Below are positions 27,268-36,170 of a stretch of DNA of 64,000 nt, piece after piece. Source of the stretch: Bacillota bacterium. Its GTDB lineage: Bacteria; Bacillota; Clostridia; Peptostreptococcales; Acidaminobacteraceae. The notes under the pieces were generated by a model, which did no database searches, was not told where the DNA came from, and worked only from the letters and a program-made list of their open reading frames with translations. Position 1 is the first letter of the stretch, and each line of letters opens with the position of its first letter. The stretch is taken from positions 1 to 64,000 of the forward strand of contig JAOARG010000018.1 of the NCBI GenBank assembly GCA_025210655.1, in the 5' to 3' direction. Both the position numbers and the translations under genes were made by a program.

Positions 27268-28431
27268 ATGAAAAAGAAAGTAAGTAGCATTGTAGATTCA
27301 ATATTTGAAGAATTAAAAGACTTAAACCAGTACATATTTGAGAATCCTGAACTTGGATTTGATGAGCATAAATCGTCAAAAGCTCATGTTGAACTACTAA
27401 AGAAAAAAGGATTTGAAGTAACAGAGAACTTTTTAGGATTTGATACAGGTTTTAAGGCAGAGTATGATAGTGGAAAAGAAGGTCCTGTTATTGCATATAT
27501 GGCAGAATACGATGCACTACCTGATATAGGACATGGTTGTGGACATAACATTCTTGGTACAGCTTCAACAGGTTCGGGAATAGTTCTTAAGGAAATAGTA
27601 GAAGAATTAGGCGGTAAAGTTGTAGTAATGGGTACTCCAGCAGAAGAAACTAGTGGAGCCAAGGTGGAGTATGTTAACAAGGGCGCATTTGATGATGTAG
27701 ATATTGCCCTAATGGCCCATCCAGCAGATGATCATTATGAAAGTGGATCGTCACTAGCTTTAGAAGCGATAAGATTTACATTCAGAGGACAAACTGCCCA
27801 CGCAGCAGCAGCACCTACAGAGGGCATCAATGCATTAGACGCATGTATAAATACATTCAACAATATAAATGCATTAAGAGAGCACATCAGACCAGATGCC
27901 AGGGTACACGGGGTAATAACAGAAGGGGGAAAAGCTGCCAACATAGTACCTGACTTAGCCATAGCAGATTTCTATGTAAGAGCTACAACTAAAGCCTATT
28001 TAGAAGAACTAAGAGAAAAGGTAAAAAATTGTGCCAGAGGAGCAGCACTTGCAGCTGGAGCAGAAATAGAAATAGAAAACTACGAAGCATCATACGATAA
28101 CATGGTTACAAATAGAAGACTACAGGATATATACAATCAAAAGCTATACGGCTATTCAGAAATAAAGATAAAAAGAGCCAAAGAAAGCTATGGATCCCTA
28201 GATGCCGGCAACGTATCCCACGTATGCCCAACAATACATCCATACTTCAAAATAAGCAACGAAAAAGTAGTAGGCCACACAAGAGAATTCGCATCAGCAT
28301 CAGTAGGCCAAACAGCATTAAATGAAATGAAAAACACAATAGGAGCCCTAGTCCTTACAGCAGTAGAAGTAATCGAAAACGAAGATTTACTTGCAGAGAT
28401 TAAGAAGGAATTTGAAAATACTCCTAAGTAA
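27268..28431 (+). CDS. M20 family metallopeptidase / amidohydrolase
   Basis: A 387-residue M20D-type hydrolase, related to AbgB/aminoacylase proteins that cleave N-acyl or aminobenzoyl-amino acid amides. Metal ligands are seen in YMAEYDALPDIGHGCGHN (residues about 77-94) and PAEETSGAKVEYV near 126-138; the dimerisation domain contains RGQTAHAAAAPTEGIN near 173. ATG 27268 follows AAGGGGAG. The 3' third of the gene is strongly depleted in T compared with its 5' part. It lies between two hairpin elements. Function in N-acyl amino acid use fits the D-aminoacylase upstream. Confidence 0.9.
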   Translation: MKKKVSSIVDSIFEELKDLNQYIFENPELGFDEHKSSKAHVELLKKKGFEVTENFLGFDTGFKAEYDSGKEGPVIAYMAEYDALPDIGHGCGHNILGTASTGSGIVLKEIVEELGGKVVVMGTPAEETSGAKVEYVNKGAFDDVDIALMAHPADDHYESGSSLALEAIRFTFRGQTAHAAAAPTEGINALDACINTFNNINALREHIRPDARVHGVITEGGKAANIVPDLAIADFYVRATTKAYLEELREKVKNCARGAALAAGAEIEIENYEASYDNMVTNRRLQDIYNQKLYGYSEIKIKRAKESYGSLDAGNVSHVCPTIHPYFKISNEKVVGHTREFASASVGQTALNEMKNTIGALVLTAVEVIENEDLLAEIKKEFENTPK

Positions 28432-28570
28432 GTCTAGGGGGAGCGGCACTTTAGTGCCCATCTAGGGACAGCCTTTGGCTGCATCTAGGGAAAATGTTAG
28501 CGTTGCTACATTTCATCTAAGGAAGAGTATAAATACTCTCATCCAATGATATTTTGCATCGGCAAAATTT
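28432..28570. repeat. CATCTAGG hairpin array, left arm of element B
   Basis: Five hairpins in a row directly after the M20 stop, separated by the spacer CATCTAGGG or CATCTAAGG and ending in CATCC. Stems: GGCACT/AGTGCC, CAGCC/GGCTG, AAATGTTAGC/GCTACATTT, AGAGTAT/ATACTCT, ATTTTGC/GCAAAAT. The spacer recurs in the opposite orientation at 29237-29366. Confidence 0.9.
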
Positions 28571-28585
28571 ATGTTTAAATTTATT

Positions 28586-28622
28586 ACAAGACCTTTTAGA
28601 AAGTATAAAAGGTCTTGTTTTT
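28586..28622 (+). terminator. Terminator inside element B, left side
   Basis: ACAAGACCTTTTA pairs with TAAAAGGTCTTGT around a short loop, followed by a T run. It would end transcripts coming from the M20 gene. Confidence 0.88.
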
Positions 28623-28726
28623 ATATAGGAGAAATTTGATTATACAAATATGTATTGTATGCTTATAGCATACCAATGTTTAGAGAAAAAAATATATACT
28701 AACTATAAATTATAGGAGGTATGTAT

Positions 28727-29077
28727 ATGTTTAGATATAGAAAAATTAAAGTATATAGTTTAGCGCAGGATATTATTCTGGAGTGTTATTCAATTGTTGA
28801 AATGTTTCCGAATGATGAAAAATATTCATTAAGTAAACAGATAAATAGAGCTGCAGTATCCATTATCTCTAATATAGCTGAAGGCTCAGGTAGATTTAGT
28901 GATAAAGATAAAATCCATTTTTTTAATATGTCATATAGCTCTATGCTAGAAATGATGTGTCAAATGGAGTTAGCAGAAAAATTAGGTTATGTTGATGAAA
29001 AAAGGTTTAAGAATTTCGAAAGTAAGGTGAAAAATTTGTCGATTAGATTAAGTAATTTCATTAAGAGTATAAAATGA
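28727..29077 (+). CDS. Four-helix-bundle protein (23S rRNA intervening-sequence / Avd-like family)
   Basis: A 116-residue protein with the pattern of the S23/IVS-encoded four-helix-bundle family: FRYRKIKVYSLAQDIILECY at the N-terminus, SLSKQINRAAVSIISNIAEG (residues about 35-54, the most conserved block) and FFNMSYSSMLEMMCQMELAE near 66-85. Such proteins are encoded in 23S rRNA intervening sequences, as accessory proteins of diversity-generating retroelements, and as stand-alone genes of unknown function. Start is ATG 28727 (spacing seven from AGGAGG); ATG 28721 is too close. It is flanked on both sides by complementary hairpin arrays and terminators, so it seems to be the cargo of element B. 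Confidence 0.88.
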   Translation: MFRYRKIKVYSLAQDIILECYSIVEMFPNDEKYSLSKQINRAAVSIISNIAEGSGRFSDKDKIHFFNMSYSSMLEMMCQMELAEKLGYVDEKRFKNFESKVKNLSIRLSNFIKSIK

Positions 29078-29166
29078 GAAACATAAATTGCCTTAATTTT
29101 GGGAAGAGGGTAAATAATATTATACATTGATATTTATATAATAAAAGTTAATAATTATAGATTTTA

Positions 29167-29217
29167 TAAGACCTTTAATAAAAGCAAAAGGGTCTTAGTT
29201 CGTTTTTTAATAAACTT
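29167..29217 (+). terminator. Terminator-like hairpin after four-helix-bundle gene
   Basis: AAGACCTTT and AAGGGTCTT (29168-29197 region) form a stem with one G-U pair, then a T-rich tail. It resembles the terminator on the other side of the gene (28586), which shares the GACCTTT stem. Confidence 0.75.
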
Positions 29218-29236
29218 TTACGTAAGTAAAATAACA

Positions 29237-29366
29237 ATGGATGGTACGAAGTACTCCTTAGATGCATGAAAAGTTAATTCATGACCTTAGATTCGAACTA
29301 AGTGAGCACCTAGATGCTCTGAAAGAGACCTTAGACAATGTATTCACTAATGAAGTGAATACATTT
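29237..29366. repeat. CATCTAGG hairpin array, right arm of element B (complementary orientation)
   Basis: On + the spacers read CCTTAGATG, CCTTAGATT, CCTAGATG and CCTTAGACA, the complement of the left-arm spacer, starting from GGATGG (complement of the left-arm inner CATCC). Stems between them: GTAC/GTAC, CATGAA/TTCATG, CTCT/AGAG, and ATGTATTCACT/AGTGAATACAT, the last with a T run that can act as terminator. One unit (29288-29315) is degraded. Confidence 0.88.
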
Positions 29367-29415
29367 TATTTTTATGATAAAATAAAACTGATGAAAAATA
29401 AACGAGGTGAATCTA

Positions 29416-31542
29416 TTGGATTTTATAATTGCTAAAATAGCTGAAGAACTTAAAATTAAAAAGTCACAGGTTAAGTCGACTATTGATTTGATTGATGAGG
29501 GGAATACTATACCTTTTATTGCCCGTTATAGAAAAGAGGCTACTGGTAATTTGTCAGATGTAATGCTTAGAGATTTAAGTGATAGGCTTACATATTTAAG
29601 AAATCTTGAAAAGAGAAAAGATGAGATTATCAGACTTATTGATGAGCAGGGTAAACTTACTGAAGATCTTAAGGCTGAGATTATGAAGAGTCAGATTCTT
29701 GCAGAGCTTGAGGATTTATATAGACCATATAAGCAAAAGAAAAGAACTAGGGCTACGATTGCTAAGGAAAGAGGTCTTGAACCCCTTGCTCTTAAGGTGC
29801 TTCTTGGAGAGTGTGATGTAAGAAAGGAAGCTGAAGCCTTTATTGATCCTGAAAAGGATCTTGAAAATATTGAAGATGTAATCAAGGGGGTAATGGATAT
29901 TATTGCTGAGATTATATCGGACAATCCAGATTATAGAAAGTCTATTAGATATATGACTTACAATAAGGGGAATATTATATCTAAGAAAAATAAAGATGTA
30001 GAAAATAGTGTACATGAAATGTATTTTGAGTATGAAGAGGAAATTAGAAAAATTCCTCCCCACAGAATTCTTGCAATGAACAGGGGTGAGAAGGAAGAGG
30101 AGCTTAAGATCAAGATAAGTTCTCCTGATGTTGAAATCATAGACATGATTGAAAGGGATATGGTTAAACATCTATCTACCAAAGAAGTTATACAGGATAG
30201 TATAAGGGATGCCTATAAGAGACTTATCCAACCTTCAATAGAAAGGGAGATAAGAAATGAACTTACTGCCAAGGCAGAGGAGCAGGCTATCAAGGTGTTT
30301 GGATCAAACATCAAAAACCTGCTTATGATGTCTCCTGTAAAGGATACAGTAGTTATGGGATTTGACCCAGCTTATAGAACTGGTTGTAAGATTGCCATAA
30401 TCAATGAAATGGGAGATCTTTTAGACTATACAACTGTTTATCCTACAAAGCCTGAAAATAAGACTATTGAGAGTAAGAAGATCCTTAAGGGTATGATTGA
30501 AAAGCACAAGGTAAACATTATTGCTATTGGAAATGGTACTGCTTCAAGGGAGTCTGAACAATTCGTTGCAGAGATGATAAAGGAAATAGACAGGGAAGTA
30601 TTCTATACAATAGTAAATGAAGCTGGGGCATCGGTATACTCAGCATCAAAGCTAGCAAATGAAGAATATCCAGAAATAAATGTTTCCATAAGAGGAGCAA
30701 TATCAATAGCCGGAAGACTTCAAGACCCTATGGCGGAGCTTGTTAAAATAGACCCTAAGAGTATAGGTGTTGGTCAGTATCAGCATGATGTAAATCAGAA
30801 GAGGCTGGAAGAAGTGCTTGAGGGTGTAGTTGAGGATACAGTAAATAATGTCGGAGTTGACCTAAATAGGGCATCTGCATCCCTTTTGAAATATATTTCT
30901 GGTATTTCAAAGGCTGTAGCAGGAAACATTGTTAAGTATAGAAATGAAAATGGTCCTTTTAAAAGTAGAAGGGAACTATTAAAAGTAGCTAGACTTGGTC
31001 CATCAGCATTTACTCAGTGTGCTGGATTCTTAAGAATAGAAAACGGCAAGAATATTCTAGATAATACAGGTGTTCACCCTGAGTCTTATGATGTTGCCAA
31101 GAAATTAATAGATAAGCTTGACCTTGATATTCAAGATATCTCAAGCATAAATGAAAAACTTTCAAAAGTATCTTTAGAAAAGCTTGCTGAAGAGCTTGAG
31201 GTAGGTAACTTTACACTGGAAGATATTATAAAAGAACTTAAAAAGCCGGGAAGAGACCCAAGAGAAGACATGCCTAAGCCAATTTTCAGGGGAGACGTAC
31301 TTCAGATAGAAGACCTTGATGAAGATATGATCCTTGATGGAACTGTTAGAAATGTTACTGATTTTGGTGCATTTGTGGATATCGGTCTTAAAAATGACGG
31401 ACTTGTCCACATATCACAGTTAAGTGATAGATTTGTTAAAAATCCAATGGATATAGTAAAAGTAGGGGATAATGTTAAGGTTAGGGTACTTAGCGTTGAT
31501 CTTAATAGAAAAAGAGTTTCCCTAAGTATGAAGAAAAAATAG
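29416..31542 (+). CDS. Tex family S1 RNA-binding protein
   Basis: A 708-residue Tex protein, a nucleic-acid-binding factor linked to transcription and toxin gene expression in other bacteria. The order is N-terminal helical Tex region (IPFIARYRKEATGNLSDVML near 33), YqgF-like domain (VMGFDPAYRTGCKIA near 315), helix-hairpin-helix domains (NVGVDLNRASASLLKYISGI near 481) and a C-terminal S1 domain (GTVRNVTDFGAFVDIGLKND, DGLVHISQLS, from about 640). The start is TTG 29416 after GAGGTG; GTG 29407 overlaps that site. It follows element B with no clear promoter of its own nearby. Confidence 0.95.
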   Translation: MDFIIAKIAEELKIKKSQVKSTIDLIDEGNTIPFIARYRKEATGNLSDVMLRDLSDRLTYLRNLEKRKDEIIRLIDEQGKLTEDLKAEIMKSQILAELEDLYRPYKQKKRTRATIAKERGLEPLALKVLLGECDVRKEAEAFIDPEKDLENIEDVIKGVMDIIAEIISDNPDYRKSIRYMTYNKGNIISKKNKDVENSVHEMYFEYEEEIRKIPPHRILAMNRGEKEEELKIKISSPDVEIIDMIERDMVKHLSTKEVIQDSIRDAYKRLIQPSIEREIRNELTAKAEEQAIKVFGSNIKNLLMMSPVKDTVVMGFDPAYRTGCKIAIINEMGDLLDYTTVYPTKPENKTIESKKILKGMIEKHKVNIIAIGNGTASRESEQFVAEMIKEIDREVFYTIVNEAGASVYSASKLANEEYPEINVSIRGAISIAGRLQDPMAELVKIDPKSIGVGQYQHDVNQKRLEEVLEGVVEDTVNNVGVDLNRASASLLKYISGISKAVAGNIVKYRNENGPFKSRRELLKVARLGPSAFTQCAGFLRIENGKNILDNTGVHPESYDVAKKLIDKLDLDIQDISSINEKLSKVSLEKLAEELEVGNFTLEDIIKELKKPGRDPREDMPKPIFRGDVLQIEDLDEDMILDGTVRNVTDFGAFVDIGLKNDGLVHISQLSDRFVKNPMDIVKVGDNVKVRVLSVDLNRKRVSLSMKKK

Positions 31543-31557
31543 AAAAGAGGATTTAGA

Positions 31558-32715
31558 ATGATATTATTAAAAAATGGTACAGTATATACAATGGAAAATG
31601 GGATATTAGAAAATTGTGATATTCAAGTTAAAGATGGAAAAATAGAAAAAATAGGATCAGATTTACCTTCAGTAGAAGCTTATGAAGTTATTGATTGTGA
31701 AGGAAAGCTAGTATTCCCAGGATTCATTGATGCCCATACCCATTTAGGAATGTGGGAAGATTCCATAGGATTTGAGGGAGCAGATGGAAATGAAATGACA
31801 GATCCAATTACACCTCATCTAAGAGCTATAGATGCTATTAACCCTATGGATAGAAACTTTGATGAAGCCTTAGAAGGTGGAGTTACATCTTGTGCTTCTG
31901 GCCCAGGATCTGCCAATATCATTGGTGGAACATTTGCAGCAATCAAGACTGCTGGAAATGTAATCGATAAAATGATAATCAAAAATGATATAGCTATGAA
32001 GTGTGCATTTGGAGAAAATCCAAAGAGAATATACAATTCAAAAAACAAGGCTCCTATGACAAGAATGTCAATTGCAGGGGAGTTTAGAGCTACTCTTTAC
32101 AAGGCTAAGGAGTATATGAATAAAAAAGATAGGGCAAATGGAGATGTGGAAAAGATGCCAGCATTTGATATGAAGCTGGAAGCATTAATTCCAGTACTTA
32201 GAAGAGAAATTCCTCTAAAAGCCCATGCCCATAGAGCAGATGATATTATGACTGCAATGAGAATCGCTAAAGAATTTGATACTAAATTGACACTAGAGCA
32301 TTGTACTGAGGGACATTTAATCTGGGAAGAAATACTTGAAAATAATATGGTAGCAGTTGTGGGTCCAAGTTTTGGAGAAAGATCAAAGTTTGAACTTAAA
32401 AACCTTACTTTTGAGACTCCTGGAATACTTGCGAAGAACGGAGTAAAAATAGCTATCATGACAGACCACCCAGTAATTCCTCTACACCACCTTAATCTTA
32501 TGGCTTCCTTAGCAGTAAAATCCGGACTAGATTATACGGAAGCACTAAAGGCTATTACAATTAATGCAGCTGAAATATTAGAGCTAGATGATAGAATCGG
32601 AAGTATTAAAGAAGGAAAAGATGCTGATATAGTTGTATGGGATAATGACCCACTAGATGTACAAAGTAAGGTACTTTATACAATTGTTGATGGAAAAGTG
32701 GCTTATAAAGCATAG
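31558..32715 (+). CDS. Amidohydrolase (imidazolonepropionase-like branch)
   Basis: A 385-residue metal-dependent hydrolase. Metal ligands: [13 protein letters not shown] near residues 55-67, [10 protein letters not shown] near 220, TLEHCTEGH near 243 and [14 protein letters not shown] near 300; the C-terminal [19 protein letters not shown] is typical of the composite domain. It is 15 bases after tex with a good AAGAGG site, so co-transcribed. Members of this branch act on cyclic amides or peptides (isoaspartyl-like or imidazolone compounds); the substrate here is unknown, but other amidohydrolases nearby point to amino acid catabolism. Confidence 0.88.
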   Translation: MILLKNGTVYTMENGILENCDIQVKDGKIEKIGSDLPSVEAYEVIDCEGKLVFPGFIDAHTHLGMWEDSIGFEGADGNEMTDPITPHLRAIDAINPMDRNFDEALEGGVTSCASGPGSANIIGGTFAAIKTAGNVIDKMIIKNDIAMKCAFGENPKRIYNSKNKAPMTRMSIAGEFRATLYKAKEYMNKKDRANGDVEKMPAFDMKLEALIPVLRREIPLKAHAHRADDIMTAMRIAKEFDTKLTLEHCTEGHLIWEEILENNMVAVVGPSFGERSKFELKNLTFETPGILAKNGVKIAIMTDHPVIPLHHLNLMASLAVKSGLDYTEALKAITINAAEILELDDRIGSIKEGKDADIVVWDNDPLDVQSKVLYTIVDGKVAYKA

Positions 32716-32727
32716 AGTTTTGAAAAG

Positions 32728-32918
32728 TAACTCTATGCCTAAGGTAGCCTAAAGCTACTGTGATCGCGCCTAATTTCTGCTATGCAGTGGCCTAAGATTG
32801 TATTGTATAGCTTTCCGAAGGAAAGTAAATAAACAACTTTAGGCAAATTGCCAAAGGCAAAAATTAGGCCTGTAACGTCAGTAAGGTTAGGCCATTTTAG
32901 GCCACCTAATTTGAGTTA
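32728..32918. repeat. GCCTAA palindromic element, copy 2 (191 bp)
   Basis: GCCTAA four times from 32737 and TTAGGC four times to 32902, extended outward by TAACTC/GAGTTA. The left arm shares 35 identical bases with copy 1 starting at the second GCCTAA. Hairpins between the motifs are CTGC-tat-GCAG (left) and TTGCC-aaa-GGCAA (right); the central hairpin is CTTTCC-gaa-GGAAAG. It fills the gap between the amidohydrolase and tsaE. Confidence 0.88.
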
Positions 32919-32974
32919 AAATAAGACAATGATTTGCTATAAATATTAAGCATGGAAATACTGAATTTTGCCCC

Positions 32975-33003
32975 TTGATATTCCCAAAAAATTTGTATAA
33001 AAT
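32975..33003 (+). promoter_or_regulatory. Sigma-A-type promoter of the tsaE-tsaB-rimI-tsaD operon
   Basis: TTGATA (32975-32980), 17-base spacer, TAAAAT (32998-33003), 48 bases before the tsaE ATG. Confidence 0.6.
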
Positions 33004-33050
33004 CTATGGGGTGAATAAGGAAATAAAATATAGATATTATGAGGTGCGAT

Positions 33051-33500
33051 ATGATTTATGTTGCAAATTCCCTTGTAGATACTGAAAACTTTGGAAAGGT
33101 ACTAGGGGAAATGTTAGAGGGCGGTATGATAGTATGTCTTACAGGTGATCTTGGAGCTGGGAAAACTACTCTTTCCAAGACTTTAATTGCCAGTCTTGGG
33201 GTAACTGAAGACGTAACTAGCCCGACATATACAATAGTAAATGAATATGACAATGATCCTAGGGTATTTCACTTTGACGTTTACAGAATATGTGATATAG
33301 ATGAGTTTTATGAAATAGGATATGAAGATTACTTTAATCAAAATGCAGTATGTATTATAGAGTGGGCAAACATTGTTGAGGAAGTAATTCCTGAAGATGC
33401 CATTTGGATTGATATTAAGTACTGTCAGGGCGACGGATGTAGAGAATTAACAGTAACAGGGAATCAGAAGCTTATAGATTCCTTTGAAAGGAAGTTGTAG
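33051..33500 (+). CDS. tsaE: tRNA threonylcarbamoyladenosine biosynthesis ATPase TsaE
   Basis: A 149-residue P-loop ATPase that drives turnover of the TsaB-TsaD complex in making t6A37 of ANN-reading tRNAs. Walker A GDLGAGKTTLSK is near residues 32-43, VTSPTYTIVNEY near 56-67, HFDVYR near 75 and the Walker-B-type IEWANIVEEVIP near 104. ATG 33051 follows GAGGTG; the in-frame ATG at 33039 overlaps that site. It is the first gene of a four-gene t6A/acetyltransferase operon. Confidence 0.96.
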   Translation: MIYVANSLVDTENFGKVLGEMLEGGMIVCLTGDLGAGKTTLSKTLIASLGVTEDVTSPTYTIVNEYDNDPRVFHFDVYRICDIDEFYEIGYEDYFNQNAVCIIEWANIVEEVIPEDAIWIDIKYCQGDGCRELTVTGNQKLIDSFERKL

Positions 33501-33501
33501 G

Positions 33502-34206
33502 ATGAAGGTATTAGGAATAGATACATCCTCAAGTGTTGCTTCAGTTTCTGTGATAGATGGAGATGTAATGGTTGGAGAATTTACAATTAATCACCCAAAG
33601 ACCCATTCCCAGAAATTAATGCCGCTTATAAAAATGATGATGGATAGCCTTGAAATTCAGTTAAGTGAAATGGATTTGATTGCAGTTTCAAGGGGACCTG
33701 GATCTTTTACAGGAGTTAGAATAGGAATGTCTGCTGCAAAAGCATTTTCCCATTCCTTAGAAATTCCTATAGTTTCAGTGTCCACTCTTAAGTCCCTTGC
33801 ATATAATGATACAAGGGAAGATAGACTTATAGTTCCTATTATGGATGCAAGAAGAAGTGAAACTTATACTTGTATATATGAATACAAAGATGGCTTATTA
33901 AGTGAAGCCTCTGAGGAAATGGCTATATCTATTGAAGAGTTAGCTCATATATTGAAAGAAAAAAATAGACCTGTACTTTTTATGGGAGATGGAGTTAAGA
34001 AATTCAGAGATTATCTATCAGAAAATCTTGAAAATATCGAGTTTGCTTCTCCTGATAAGATTATGCAAAAGGCTTCTACTGTTGCTATACTTGGAAGAGA
34101 AAAGTATGAAACTTCTGGTGAAGACAATTTATTTGATGTGGAGCCAAACTATATAAGAAAATCCCAAGCTGAAAGGGATTACGATAAAAAGCATGGTGTA
34201 GAGTAA
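33502..34206 (+). CDS. tsaB: tRNA threonylcarbamoyladenosine biosynthesis protein TsaB
   Basis: A 234-residue ASKHA-fold pseudoprotease that forms a heterodimer with TsaD. The N-terminus VLGIDTSSSVASVSVIDGD, then HSQKLMPLIKMM and ISRGPGSFTGVRIG-type motif (AVSRGPGSFTGVRIGMSAAK near 60-79) are diagnostic. ATG 33502 begins one base after the tsaE stop; a longer frame from 33484 overlaps tsaE. It overlaps rimI by one base (TAATG). Confidence 0.96.
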   Translation: MKVLGIDTSSSVASVSVIDGDVMVGEFTINHPKTHSQKLMPLIKMMMDSLEIQLSEMDLIAVSRGPGSFTGVRIGMSAAKAFSHSLEIPIVSVSTLKSLAYNDTREDRLIVPIMDARRSETYTCIYEYKDGLLSEASEEMAISIEELAHILKEKNRPVLFMGDGVKKFRDYLSENLENIEFASPDKIMQKASTVAILGREKYETSGEDNLFDVEPNYIRKSQAERDYDKKHGVE

Positions 34207-34649
34207 TGAACAATATAAAATTTTCAAGTCTTTCAAGAGAAAATGTTATAGCTGTTCATAGAATAGAAAATGAAATTTTCCCATCACCATGGTCAATGGA
34301 GTCCTTTATAGGGGAAATAAACAATGAAGCTGCCAATTATATTGTCATGACTCATGACAATGAGGTAATTGGATACGGTGGAATGTGGAAAGTCCTTGAT
34401 GAAGGACATATAACAAACATAGCTGTTACTAAGTCTTTTCAAGGAAAAGGCCTTGGTAGGGCTTTGGTGGAAGAAATGATGGATATGGCTGAAAAGCTTG
34501 GAATAAAACATGTTACCCTTGAAGTAAGGGTATCCAATGAAAAAGCCATAGGACTATATAAAAAATTAGGATTTGAAATAGCTGGGACTAGAAAAAGATA
34601 TTATGCCGATAACAATGAAGATGCATATGTTATGTGGGTGTCCCTTTAG
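34206..34649 (+). CDS. rimI: Ribosomal-protein-alanine N-acetyltransferase RimI
   Basis: A 147-residue GNAT protein that acetylates the N-terminal alanine of ribosomal protein S18 in E. coli. EIFPSPWSMESF (near 20-31), HITNIAVTKSFQGKGLGRAL (acetyl-CoA loop near 62-81), and EVRVSNEKAIGLYKKLGFE near 102-120 are the RimI pattern. Translational coupling to tsaB through TAATG and position before tsaD are the standard order in Firmicutes. Some such proteins have broader substrates. Confidence 0.93.
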   Translation: MNNIKFSSLSRENVIAVHRIENEIFPSPWSMESFIGEINNEAANYIVMTHDNEVIGYGGMWKVLDEGHITNIAVTKSFQGKGLGRALVEEMMDMAEKLGIKHVTLEVRVSNEKAIGLYKKLGFEIAGTRKRYYADNNEDAYVMWVSL

Positions 34650-34664
34650 AAAAGAGGTTAGAAA

Positions 34665-35705
34665 ATGGGTAAGGACATATATACTCTGGCAATAGAAACA
34701 TCTTGTGATGAGACTTCCTGTGCCATAATGAAAAATGGTAGAGAAATCATTACCAATCAAATATATTCTCAGATAGATATTCACAAGAAATTTGGTGGAG
34801 TTGTACCTGAGGTTGCATCAAGAAATCATGTAAGAAAAATAAGTCTTATTGTTCAAGATGCATTAGATGAGAGTAATATGAAGTTTAAGGATATTGATAA
34901 TATAGCAGTGACATATGGTCCAGGTCTTGTAGGAGCCCTACTTGTAGGTATGTCCTATGCAAAATCATTGGCATTTGCCCTTGATAAGCCACTGATTCCA
35001 GTGAATCATATAGAAGGTCATATATTTGCAAACTTCATAGAGTTTAAAGAATTAGAACCACCATTTTTATGCCTAGTTGTTTCAGGAGGACATACCCACC
35101 TTATCCACATGGAAGACTACGGTAAGTATGAGATCTTAGGAAAGACCCGTGACGATGCAGCAGGGGAAGCTTTTGACAAGGTAGCAAGAACAATGGGACT
35201 TGGTTATCCAGGAGGTCCATTAATTGATAAACTAGCTAAAAAAGGTGATAAAAATAGCATAGATTTTCCTAGGGCATTCCTAGAAAAAGATAGCCTTGAT
35301 TTTAGTTTCAGTGGATTAAAATCAGCAGTTCTTAACTATATCAACAATAATAAGCAGAAAAAAGTTGAAATAAATGTAGAAAATGTATCAGCATCATTCC
35401 AAGAAGCAGTAGTAGATGTGCTGGTTACAAAAACAATACAGGCAGCAAAACTAAAAAAATGCGACAAAATCATAATCGCAGGAGGAGTAGCAGCCAACTC
35501 AGGACTAAGAGCCAAGTTTGAAGAAAATCTAAAGGCTACAGACATAAAAGTAATGTACCCATCCTTAAGACTATGTACAGACAACGCAGCCATGATAGGA
35601 TGCGCAGGATACTACCAGTCCCTAAGAGGACATTACGGTGATGAGTATTTAAATGCAGTTCCTAACTTGAAGTTGGGGGAATATTATGAGGGCCGTAGTT
35701 CGTAG
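34665..35705 (+). CDS. tsaD: tRNA N6-adenosine threonylcarbamoyltransferase TsaD
   Basis: A 346-residue Kae1/Gcp enzyme that transfers threonylcarbamoyl to A37 of t[17 protein letters not shown] is at residues 8-21, the metal-binding [11 protein letters not shown] near 108-118, [11 protein letters not shown] near 133-143, and [19 protein letters not shown] near 166-184. The end of the gene (about 35380-35640) uses few T, with C- or A-ending codons, unlike its 5' half. It is followed by repeats of the type CGTAGGT and a terminator. Confidence 0.97.
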   Translation: MGKDIYTLAIETSCDETSCAIMKNGREIITNQIYSQIDIHKKFGGVVPEVASRNHVRKISLIVQDALDESNMKFKDIDNIAVTYGPGLVGALLVGMSYAKSLAFALDKPLIPVNHIEGHIFANFIEFKELEPPFLCLVVSGGHTHLIHMEDYGKYEILGKTRDDAAGEAFDKVARTMGLGYPGGPLIDKLAKKGDKNSIDFPRAFLEKDSLDFSFSGLKSAVLNYINNNKQKKVEINVENVSASFQEAVVDVLVTKTIQAAKLKKCDKIIIAGGVAANSGLRAKFEENLKATDIKVMYPSLRLCTDNAAMIGCAGYYQSLRGHYGDEYLNAVPNLKLGEYYEGRSS

Positions 35706-35731
35706 GTCGTAGGTCGTGGTTCGGAAATGCT

Positions 35732-35768
35732 AAACCCGTTTTATCATATTGATGAGACGGGTTTTTTT
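35732..35768 (+). terminator. Terminator after tsaD
   Basis: AAACCCGT (35732-35739) with ACGGGTTT (35757-35764), then a T run. The 30 bases before it contain short tandem copies related to GTAGGTCGTAGGTCGTGG. Confidence 0.88.
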
Positions 35769-35830
35769 GTCTTTTCCTAACTCCGTTTGCTTTAGCAAGC
35801 TCACCGCCACAATCACTTGTGATTTTTGGC

Positions 35831-36011
35831 ATGCCTAAGATTGCCTAATACTACTCTGATCGCGCCTAATTCATTGCTTAGCAATTAGCCTAAGGTTGTA
35901 CTTTAGTTCTATTACCTTTCCTTTTGGAAAGTAATAGAAAAAACAACATTAGGCCAGCTACAAAGTAGTAATTAGGCGCGATCAGAGTATGCTTTAGGCT
36001 ATCTTAGGCAT
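35831..36011. repeat. GCCTAA palindromic element, copy 3 (181 bp)
   Basis: The ends ATGCCTAAGAT and ATCTTAGGCAT are perfectly complementary, and CTCTGATCGCGCCTAATT in the left arm is matched by AATTAGGCGCGATCAGAG in the right arm. Internal hairpins are TTGCT-ta-GCAA on the left and CTAC-aaa-GTAG on the right; the centre is a 13-bp stem TTCTATTACCTTTCC with GGAAAGTAATAGAA. This is the most intact copy. Confidence 0.9.
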
Positions 36012-36170
36012 ATAAATGAGCACAAACTCCAGATAAAATCAGTGATACGGGGTCACAGTCTTTCAAGACCCAAGAGTCAAGTGAATCCTTCCGTGAAGTT
36101 TTGACCTATGATGGATTTACTTTAACCGTATAAGATATACATATTGCTACTAAAGGTCAAAAAAAAATCA

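Noticed and set aside
28721-28726. ATG two codons upstream of the chosen four-helix-bundle start
   Set aside because: Only one base separates it from AGGAGG, too close for initiation; ATG 28727 has normal spacing.
28727-29077. Diversity-generating retroelement based on the Avd-like protein
   Set aside because: No reverse transcriptase, template repeat or variable repeat is visible in the window; family resemblance alone is not enough.
26967-36011. Reading the GCCTAA elements as CRISPR arrays
   Set aside because: The repeats are six bases, alternate orientation across an axis and have palindromic contents; spacers are not unique 30-40 base sequences and there are no cas genes.
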